DNA from: a virus
Strand: one strand, 5' to 3'
Virus record (IMG/VR): IMGVR_UViG_3300046168_000070
Coordinates: 1 to 64,000 of that record
DNA length: 64,000 bases
The translations under genes were made by a program, and so were the position numbers. The notes under the pieces were generated by a model. That model saw only the letters and a program-made list of their open reading frames with translations. It was not told the DNA's origin and made no database searches. This document shows positions 26,995 to 34,000 of this stretch, in pieces (positions within the stretch are counted from its first letter, which is position 1; the number at the start of each line of letters is the position of its first letter).

Positions 26995-28143
26995 CACTTT
27001 TCTCTTAATTGCGGAATTAAATCTGCAGAGGCATTCATCCAGGAAGACTTTATCCCAGTAGCTTGTGATAAGTTTATATGTATTAATAATGACCATTCTA
27101 TCAGTTCATTTAATTATTCTTATTGGTCTGACGTATTTGATATAATCAAACCTTATCTTGACAAATCTAATATTAAAATCATCCAAATAGGTTCACCCAA
27201 AGACCAACTACTACCAAGCTGTGAAGATTTCCGACATATACAGACTAGACATCAAGGGGCTTATATAATTAATAGATCTGAATTATTCATAGGTTCTGAC
27301 ATTTTTTATTCAAACATTGCATCGCATTTTAACACTCCAGGAGTGCTTTTATTCGGGCCGATCCCTCCCTCCTGCACCGCGCCCTTCTGGAACAAGGATA
27401 AATTTGATATTTTGTGTGAAACAGAAAAATTTTCTTATTCCTCTAAAGAGTTAGAGAAATCAATTGATCAAATCAAGCCTGAAGATATAGCAAACGCTAT
27501 ACTTAAAAGGCTGAAAATTCCATTTGAAAGCGATCAAAATACACAATTTATAGGTCAACTTTATGACAACAAAATTTTTGAAGTAATACCTAATTTTTCG
27601 CCGAACCCTGATTTTCTGAAAAATTCATTTATTACAATTAGAGCGGACTATGAAGAATCAGATGACCATATTCCTTCTTGGGCTTCAGGTCGTAAGGTCA
27701 ATTTGATTACAGATAGAAAGATAGATTTAAATTTAATTAATGCCATTAAAAGTTCTTTGCAGGTTATCCATTTTCAAATACCAGATGATTGTAGTGAAGA
27801 AGTTATCTCAGAAAATCAACAGTATTTTAAAACTATTAAAAAATTTGGCATAAACATTAGTTTATTCAGAAAAACAACTGAGTTTATAGAAAAACTTAGA
27901 TTGCACTATTTTGACTGGAATGTTGAAGTTTTATCTCAAAAGAAACCTGGCGATGATGTTTTAAACAATAAAGATCTGTTTTTTTATTCTGGCAAACTGA
28001 TCTTTTCAAATGGGAAAAAATACCCTTCCATTGAGCATGCCGTAAACGACGTAGAAAGTTCTACTGGAGTAAATAAAATCATAGATAGCGATTTATTTTG
28101 GTCAGAATCAGATCATTATAGAATTATTTCAAAAAGTAATTGA
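26980..28143 (+). CDS. GT9/heptosyltransferase-like C-terminal part
   Basis: 387 residues. The start at ATG 26980 lies within the upstream frame. Residues about 87-125 (HQGAYIINRSELFIGSDIFY, then NIASHFNTPGVLLFGPIPPS) are the typical GT9 acceptor/donor C-lobe with the xGPDSG-like region altered to SDIFYSNIASH. Residues after about 200 form a separate poorly conserved alpha/beta region, with PNPDFLKNSFITIRADYEES and YPSIEHAVNDVESS. Probably the C-terminal half of the GT4-DUF4214-GT9 protein; acceptor unknown. Confidence 0.65.
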   Translation: MHILEHFSLNCGIKSAEAFIQEDFIPVACDKFICINNDHSISSFNYSYWSDVFDIIKPYLDKSNIKIIQIGSPKDQLLPSCEDFRHIQTRHQGAYIINRSELFIGSDIFYSNIASHFNTPGVLLFGPIPPSCTAPFWNKDKFDILCETEKFSYSSKELEKSIDQIKPEDIANAILKRLKIPFESDQNTQFIGQLYDNKIFEVIPNFSPNPDFLKNSFITIRADYEESDDHIPSWASGRKVNLITDRKIDLNLINAIKSSLQVIHFQIPDDCSEEVISENQQYFKTIKKFGINISLFRKTTEFIEKLRLHYFDWNVEVLSQKKPGDDVLNNKDLFFYSGKLIFSNGKKYPSIEHAVNDVESSTGVNKIIDSDLFWSESDHYRIISKSN

Positions 28144-28168
28144 CTTAGTTTATAATATATGTTATTAT
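28140..28168 (+). promoter_or_regulatory. Class A promoter for the 28178 gene
   Basis: TTGACT (28140-28145), 17-nt spacer, TATTAT (28163-28168), then 9 nt to ATG 28178. The first T of the -35 is the last base before the upstream stop's GA, so the promoter starts in the stop codon. Confidence 0.75.
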
Positions 28169-28177
28169 ATATAAACA

Positions 28178-28966
28178 ATGAAAAAAACAACTAAGCAAAC
28201 AAAAATAGATAACAGCTCTGGTCCAAATCTTTATGCTAGAGACGAAAACGGATTACTACAAAACCATCAATATGAATTTAATGACGATGGCTCAATCAAT
28301 TGGAGAGCCATGATTAAAGATGAGCATTTATTTCCAAATAGATCTTGGTTTCAAACTAGAGGAAAAGATTATCCTAAAACTATAGAAGGTCTCGCGGATC
28401 ACCAACTTTTAATAAAATTAAGTGGCATAAAAGAACTAGCTAAACTCAGAGGATTTTCTTCGGTTAACTATAAAACTGTAAAATGCGAAGAAGACCATGT
28501 AGCTGTATCTTGTTCGATTACTTTTCTAGCCAACTATGAAACCAACAATGAGCCTATTGTGTTTGAGGATATGGCTAATGCAACACTGAACAATACTAGC
28601 AGCTTCGCAACTAAATTTCTAGAAACAATCGCTTGTAATAGATCATTTGTGCGCTGCGTTAGAAACTTTTTAAATGTCCATATTGTCGGAGATGACGAAA
28701 TCGATAAATCAAACAATACTCAGCAGAATCTTACCCAGAGAGAAACTGAAGCGCAGTCAAATTCAGACATCTCTCCTGCTGGAATACTCGCTAGCCTAGC
28801 AAAAGATAAATTTGGCATCAATAACTATAGCGACTTCAAAAGCAAACTTCGGGAATTGTGGCAAAATGATTTGTATAAAAATGCTGACACTAAAAATTGG
28901 TCAGACTTTTCAGACATTCCTCCTAAAGAAGCGAGAGCTCTACTCAAAGCGCTACACTCATCTTAA
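28178..28966 (+). CDS. Possible Erf/Rad52-like ssDNA-annealing protein
   Basis: 262 residues. The middle has the layout of phage annealing proteins. A strand-rich block (VKCEEDHVAVSCSITFLANY, about 108-127) is followed by an Ala/Asn helix (EDMANATLNNTSSFATKF), then the segment ETIACNRSFVRCVRNFLNV (about 149-167), resembling the ETRAxxRALR signature of Erf/Rad52-type proteins. A low-complexity Asn/Gln linker and a C-terminal helical domain (KFGINNYSDFKSKLRELWQN) follow. Sequence similarity is only of pattern type. Early class A promoter and recombination genes elsewhere fit. Alternative: another ssDNA-binding accessory factor. Confidence 0.45.
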   Translation: MKKTTKQTKIDNSSGPNLYARDENGLLQNHQYEFNDDGSINWRAMIKDEHLFPNRSWFQTRGKDYPKTIEGLADHQLLIKLSGIKELAKLRGFSSVNYKTVKCEEDHVAVSCSITFLANYETNNEPIVFEDMANATLNNTSSFATKFLETIACNRSFVRCVRNFLNVHIVGDDEIDKSNNTQQNLTQRETEAQSNSDISPAGILASLAKDKFGINNYSDFKSKLRELWQNDLYKNADTKNWSDFSDIPPKEARALLKALHSS

Positions 28967-28970
28967 TTAG

Positions 28971-28976
28971 GTGTAA
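28971..28976 (+). promoter_or_regulatory. Class B motif GTGTAA upstream of tmRNA
   Basis: AGGTGTAACC lies 26 nt before the mature 5' end of the tmRNA, compatible with a short 5' leader removed by RNase P. Confidence 0.5.
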
Positions 28977-29002
28977 CCTTCAAAGTTCTTTGAAAAATTT
29001 AT

Positions 29003-29400
29003 GGGCGTGTACTGGATTCGATTTAAATTAGATTAGTATACTGCAAGTAGGAGTTGCATCTGGCTCCTAAAAAAGGTGCAAACAATTACATGGCAACAAA
29101 AACCGTGTTAAAGCTTTTGGCTTAAAAGCTAAAAAGCTTGCCTTAGCAGCTTAGTTCTGCTACCTCGTAACTTTTGACGCAGATAAAGAGATTACGAGGT
29201 CATCAATCTGCAAAACAGATAAAAGTTTATCCGTTTCATAAACTGTACCATTGAGTATTCGAGGGCCTCAAGTTTGAGTGAATAATTGAAATGGTTAGTT
29301 GGATGTTAATATCATAACTGTAAAAAAAATTAACTAAACTTGTAGATGTATATCTACAGAAAATTTAAAGACGCGGGTTCGACTCCCGCCACGTCCACCA
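29003..29400 (+). ncRNA. ssrA: tmRNA (ssrA), phage-encoded
   Basis: The 5' end GGGCGTGTACTGGATTCGA and the 3' end GGGTTCGACTCCCGCC...CACGTCCACCA are diagnostic. The 7-bp acceptor stem pairs GGGCGTG with CACGTCC, and the T-arm is intact. The encoded tag begins at GCA 29078 and stops at TAA 29123-29125, giving ANNYMATKTVLKLLA. The tag ends -LLA instead of the usual -LAA that ClpXP and ClpAP recognise. GC-richer stems follow downstream (AGCAGCTTAGTTCTGCT, a pseudoknot candidate). CCA is encoded. It should rescue stalled ribosomes and tag products for proteolysis. Rescue may matter here if mRNAs lack stop codons or are leaderless. Confidence 0.95.
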
Positions 29401-29402
29401 AT

Positions 29403-29732
29403 TTAAATTATTTTTTTATTTATTAAACATGCGAGACTAGGAATTGAAAACATACAAAGCAAAGCATAAATAATATTTAAATTAAAAAACCAAACACACC
29501 ACAACCCTAAAAACAAAGACAGCCAAGTGCTATAACATAAAGGGCAGCTTAATAATTCTCCAAGTTTTCCCCAATTATCTACAATATAATCATGCAAATC
29601 ATCTAATGTATATATTTTTTCTTTTATAAATAACGACAGAGCATATACCTTTAAATTAGTATATTCCAATATAGCAATAACATTAGATACAACTAAAACA
29701 GAAGCAATATAAATTAATAAATAATTTATCAT
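29403..29732 (-). CDS. Small membrane protein, DUF1360-like
   Basis: 109 residues with an N-terminal membrane helix (YLLIYIASVLVVSNVIAIL) and a second hydrophobic region (LSLFLGLWCVWFFNLNIIYA, then LLCMFSIPSLACLI). The cysteine motif LLSCPLCYSTWLSLFLG between them is like DUF1360 proteins (CxxC next to a membrane segment). No function known. It overlaps the upstream minus-strand gene by 4 nt (ATGA) and ends 3 nt from the tmRNA, converging with it. Confidence 0.6.
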   Translation of the reverse strand: MINYLLIYIASVLVVSNVIAILEYTNLKVYALSLFIKEKIYTLDDLHDYIVDNWGKLGELLSCPLCYSTWLSLFLGLWCVWFFNLNIIYALLCMFSIPSLACLINKKII

Positions 29733-29950
29733 TTTTTAATTTTTGGTTTAATAAAAGATGTGTATTTTCTCCTCACGCTAGCTTTCCTGCACGACGAGCA
29801 GCCTCCAGGCGTATTAACTTCAGAAAGATAATCTCTTTTCATTTGCTCGCAACCTTCAAAATCAATTTCCTTGCAAGTTTGCTCTGGAGTTTTATTTACA
29901 TCCATAAATATCGTTATTAAATTCATTTCTTCTGGCGTACTATTATTCAT
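29729..29950 (-). CDS. Unknown 73-aa protein with CxxC
   Basis: No family recognised. Cysteines at about 27, 35 and in GGCSSCRKASVRRKYTSF (about 49-66) could bind a metal; the C-terminus is basic. The frame can be extended to a TTG at 29962, but that lies in the class A -35 of the opposite gene, so ATG 29950 is chosen. Coupled by overlap to the DUF1360-like membrane protein. Confidence 0.5.
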   Translation of the reverse strand: MNNSTPEEMNLITIFMDVNKTPEQTCKEIDFEGCEQMKRDYLSEVNTPGGCSSCRKASVRRKYTSFIKPKIKK

Positions 29951-29955
29951 TTTTC

Positions 29956-29984
29956 TTGACAAATTTGTTTATATATATTATAGT
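29956..29984 (+). promoter_or_regulatory. Class A promoter, leaderless geometry
   Basis: TTGACA (29956-29961), 17-nt spacer, TATAGT (29979-29984), 6 nt (itself TATAAT) to ATG 29991. Confidence 0.8.
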
Positions 29985-29990
29985 TATAAT

Positions 29991-30530
29991 ATGAAAAATA
30001 TTCTAGAAAAAACTAAAACTTATCTAGTCGGCCATATGCAATATATTAGCGGAAGAAATTGGAGAACTGAAGTTACTCAAAAGCTCTCTGAAATCAATGT
30101 AACTTGTTTTGACCCTTACGAAAAGCCATTTATGAAAGACGTAGAAGAAGATGAAGCGTCTAGGCTTGAGATGGAAAATTGGATGAAAACTAAGCAATAC
30201 GATAGGGCAGCTCAAAGAATGAAAACCGTAAGAGCATATGATTTAAACTTAGTAGATAGAAGTGACTTTATTATTGCTCATCTTGTCCCCTCTGTAGCTT
30301 CTTGGGGTAGCGCTGAAGAAATTGTAACTGCTGTTAGGATGAAGAAGCCAATCTTTATAAGCATGGAAGGGGGCAAGTCAAAAACTCCACTTTGGATGCT
30401 TGGTATGTTACCTCACAAGTACATTTATGATTCGGTAGAAGAAATTGTGGATATGCTATTTGCAATCAATGACGGATCAAAGCCAATTGATTCTGATCGT
30501 TGGAGATTATTAAGGCATGAATATAGATAA
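29991..30530 (+). CDS. Nucleoside 2-deoxyribosyltransferase-like protein
   Basis: 179 residues. The fold signature is an N-terminal strand YLVGHMQYISGRNWRTEV (about 11-28, at the place of YLAGPI/F..), then FDPYEKPF. The acidic-residue motif VRAYDLNLVDRSDFIIAHLV (about 76-95) and SWGSAEEIVTAVRMKKPIFI (about 101-120; the Glu of SAEE in the nucleophile region) follow. The family exchanges bases between deoxyribonucleosides; in phages it may serve nucleotide salvage or base modification. Start at ATG 29991 is set by the promoter; the frame is open upstream to 29871. Confidence 0.75.
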   Translation: MKNILEKTKTYLVGHMQYISGRNWRTEVTQKLSEINVTCFDPYEKPFMKDVEEDEASRLEMENWMKTKQYDRAAQRMKTVRAYDLNLVDRSDFIIAHLVPSVASWGSAEEIVTAVRMKKPIFISMEGGKSKTPLWMLGMLPHKYIYDSVEEIVDMLFAINDGSKPIDSDRWRLLRHEYR

Positions 30531-30543
30531 ATTAAAATATTTC

Positions 30544-30572
30544 TTGACTTTTTAAAACTTTTTTACTATAAT
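30544..30572 (+). promoter_or_regulatory. Class A promoter, leaderless geometry
   Basis: TTGACT (30544-30549), 17-nt spacer, TATAAT (30567-30572), then 7 nt to ATG 30580. Confidence 0.85.
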
Positions 30573-30579
30573 TATATAT

Positions 30580-30678
30580 ATGGACAATTCAGAATTACAA
30601 GGTTATTTTATTTTAGCGGGAGCAGCAATTTATTGCATTTGCTTATGTATTAAATATTCAGAAGGAGGAAAGCTTTAA
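30580..30678 (+). CDS. 32-aa single-pass membrane peptide
   Basis: Reads MDNSELQGYFILAGAAIYCI and then CLCIKYSEGGKL: one hydrophobic helix flanked by an acidic N-terminus and a polar C-terminus. It has a perfect class A promoter with the ATG at the predicted transcription start. The coding end contains GGAGG, which serves as the Shine-Dalgarno of the next gene, and the genes overlap by one base (TAATG). Function unknown; may be partly a leader for coupling. Confidence 0.6.
   Translation: MDNSELQGYFILAGAAIYCICLCIKYSEGGKL
30666..30670 (+). promoter_or_regulatory. Shine-Dalgarno GGAGG, rare in this window
   Basis: GAAGGAGGAAAG lies 8 to 9 nt before ATG 30678. It is one of few clear Shine-Dalgarno sequences here and belongs to an internal operon gene, not to a gene that starts a transcript. 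The core position is approximate to within 3 nt. Confidence 0.55.
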
Positions 30679-30899
30679 TGAAAGAAGTTTATCTTAGAGG
30701 AATTTATTCTGAATACATTGGGTTAAGAGACCAGAAAATTGCAGATCTAAATGTTATGCTTAACTCTCCTGTAGGTGTAGGTGAGCACGGAGATTTAAGT
30801 GGTACGATTAAAAAAATTATCGAAGAAATTGATAGCTACGATTCCCTTATATCTACATTGAATAATTTAATTCCTAAAGAAGAAGAAAAAAGTGAATAA
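30678..30899 (+). CDS. Unknown 73-aa helical protein
   Basis: Mostly helical and acidic, with a likely coiled coil in DLSGTIKKIIEEIDSYDSLI (about 40-59) and an EEEKSE tail. No family recognised. It is the second gene of a three-gene early operon of tiny proteins; preceded by a good Shine-Dalgarno and followed by a GTG start overlapping its stop by 8 nt. Confidence 0.55.
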   Translation: MKEVYLRGIYSEYIGLRDQKIADLNVMLNSPVGVGEHGDLSGTIKKIIEEIDSYDSLISTLNNLIPKEEEKSE

Positions 30900-31056
30900 A
30901 CAAAAAGCGTTATTAATTAAAAAATTAATTTCCTATGATGGTTCATCAGCTGAACACAAAAGAGTGTTTAAAAAGTTAAAGAAAAAATATAATAGTTTAC
31001 CTAAATCAGAAAAGATTAAATTATTGCAAGATATAGAATCTACATTCAAAGATTAA
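30892..31056 (+). CDS. 54-aa basic helical protein, GTG start
   Basis: Starts at GTG 30892 inside the upstream stop region (GTGAATAA) and reads MNKQKALLIKKLISYDG, then AEHKRVFKKLKKKYNSLPK. Strongly basic helices suggest nucleic-acid binding. The last 4 nt overlap the stop of the convergent tail gene on the other strand. The same frame pattern and spacing as the two genes before it support its being real. Confidence 0.5.
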   Translation: MNKQKALLIKKLISYDGSSAEHKRVFKKLKKKYNSLPKSEKIKLLQDIESTFKD

Positions 31057-34000
31057 GATGTGCCATCAGGCTCAATCCTATACCATATACCATTAACTTC
31101 TATATGAAGATTACCATCTTCAACTTTTAATCTTGAGTCTCCAGATATAACTAAATTTTCAGTAAAGTTTGTATCTTGTATTTTATCGTCAAAAATATTT
31201 GTGTTATTTAAAGCTTCATCTATTTTTCCAGATATTCCTTCTCCTTCAGAGAAGTAAGTTGACATTGGCGAACCGTTAATTGTAGGCTCTTGAGAAAAAG
31301 CCACAATCTCTCCAGCTTCGAAACCGTTAGTTTTTATAGTTTGTCCAGAAATTATTCCTCCAACGCCATCGTAGTTTCCGTCGTCGCCAGCCAAGCATCT
31401 AATGTTCATTCCTTTGACATTAACATAAAAGTCAAGCATGTCATTATTTATCTCTCCTTTAGTTAGTCCAAACTTGTTACTACTATCTCCTTCCCCTAAT
31501 ATGTCTGTATAAGTTTTGCTTGTTACATTTTCTAAGTTATATTGACCTATACCAACAGGAGTACCTTGATGCGAATCTGTATGATTTCCTAGTGGATATT
31601 TAACGAAAGAATCTGGGTTGTTTTGAGCGCCATCTGCAGATGACCAAGCCTCTGTTCCCCCTATAATTAAACCTTCCCTAAATTGCTTCATACCCATTAA
31701 TCTTTCATCGCCAAAGGTATTAACAAAAGCATGAGCCAAGTCTTCTTCAGTTGCCTCATCTTCATCTTCTTCCAATAAATCAGCTAAATCTTCTTCGGGC
31801 ACAACTATAAAACCAGTGACGCCAAAATCAATCTCTTGACTGGGAAGCTCCGTTATTTTACCTAAAAAATCTAACGCAGAATTATTCCAAGTAAAATAAT
31901 CCCATGCTTTTATTTTTATATAAAAATCGTTATCATAATTAATACCTTCTTCTAGTTCGTCATCGTATGGGATAATTATTTGATTAGAGCCTTCTAATGA
32001 ATTGAATTCGTTATCATCAGCAGGTTCAAAATCTGGGTTATCTTTACCTATAAATACCTGTATAAAACCTATAGATTGAGTCTCTTCATATGCATTACCA
32101 TTTGTATAGTTTCCAGATACTAATAATTTTATGGATTCAAATGCTGATAAGGTGTTACTTCCTATACCTTCTGGAATATTTTTTCTTAAAATTGTTTTAT
32201 TAGTGTCATTAAAAATTACATCCTCAGTACCCCATTCACCTAACTCATTTATCATTTCTTTGTCGCTAATTTCTTCGGAGTGGGCGTAATGCACTAATGG
32301 AAAATTTTCCCAGTGGGTATCGACTTGTTCGCCATATTTTGGATCTATATACTGATATTCTTCCCATGCTTCAGCAGCAAGCTTAATGTTATCATACGAT
32401 ATATCTATATATATTGTTTGAGCATTGCCTCCTGTCCATCGACTTATTTTTCTACTTCGCGAATTAACAACATTAGAATTAATAGTATTATTTCTGATTT
32501 CGTTCCATAATGTTTGAGCCTCCTCCAACGAATATATATTGGATGGGACGTTTGAATTTTTTGAAGCTTCTGCTACAAAATCAAATTTTGCGTTTTCAGG
32601 TATTTTACCATGCTCAGATGTTTCTGATTGAGTTTCATTCCCCTCTTCATCCGTTAAGATGATTGATATTTTTTTATCTTTATTTAAATCATAAAAGATA
32701 TCATCATGCGGAGTAAATCTTGGCACGAGTGTAGAGACTACAGGCGTGTATGAGATCGGAGGGTCGTACATAATAAAAGATTGCTTAGAGCTGTATTTTC
32801 TAATGTTGCCCGCTCTTGCCACACCCTGAATAACTACAGCTATTCCTCTTTGATCTTGTAAATTGGCATATACAAAACTTTGAATTCCATTATCATCAAC
32901 TGTTGTATTATACCGTAATTCATAATTAAAAGTATATTGCATTCTAGTCAATAAATTATTATTATCATAAATCCATTTTACATTATTAGTAAGAGGATTG
33001 CCAGCGCTACTTGCATTAGTTGATCCACCCCTATCAACGGGACACAAACCTACCCTGAATCCCTCAAAGAAAGGGCTATTAGTTTGTAAGTCAGCGATGT
33101 TGTCGTATATAGTTCTAGATGAATTTATATCTTGATATTTCCAACTTATATCAAAGCTTGCTCCAGCAGTCTCAACCACGCGATAATTACTTTTGGTTAC
33201 TCCATCTTCGTTTAATACTCCTACATCTGAAATTCCTGGCGGGCTATTACTATAACTTTCGTCAGATATAAGTTTTGATGCTATTCCAGCTCCAGATGTT
33301 TTAGATTGAGATGTAGAAGACTGTATACCTGTTGTTGTAACATAAATAGTCCATACTCCAGCAACTGAGCTAGAAGTTTTACTCACTCCAGTGTTTATTG
33401 TAAATTCTTTTGTTCCGCCACCATTTCTGCTTGAATTATTATATGTTGCTTGACTTCCAGATGGATCAGTTAAAATAATATTATTAGTTATACTATTAAA
33501 TTTGGATTCGTCAATAGTTGTTGAAAATTTAACTTTAAAAGAAAGATTTGATCCGCTAACAATGGAGAATTTTTCAATAATGGGTGGGGTAGCATTTGCT
33601 ATCTCAGTACTATCTCCTAGTGTTATTTCATAATTTGAAGATATTACTGGAAAACTTTGATCCATGGAAGAGATTTTTTCTTCGTCAAATAAGGTGGCTA
33701 TGATTTTATACTTACCTTCTCCTTCTTCTTCTATACCTACAATTCTGTATTTTCTTTCTTGCCAATCGTTAGCATATGTTCCACCATCAGTTGGATTAAC
33801 TAAAGCCCAATCTGTTCCTTTTGATACTACATTATATCCATTATCGTAGCTATCTAACAAAGAGCTAGTAAATTTTAAAATATTCCCATTAACGTCTTTA
33901 ACTTTAATTCTATTAGTAGTTATGCTTGATCCATCTGCAGGAAAAACTGACCCTTGTAATCTTTGAGCTTTATTTAAATTAGCAATATCTTGCCCAGTGA

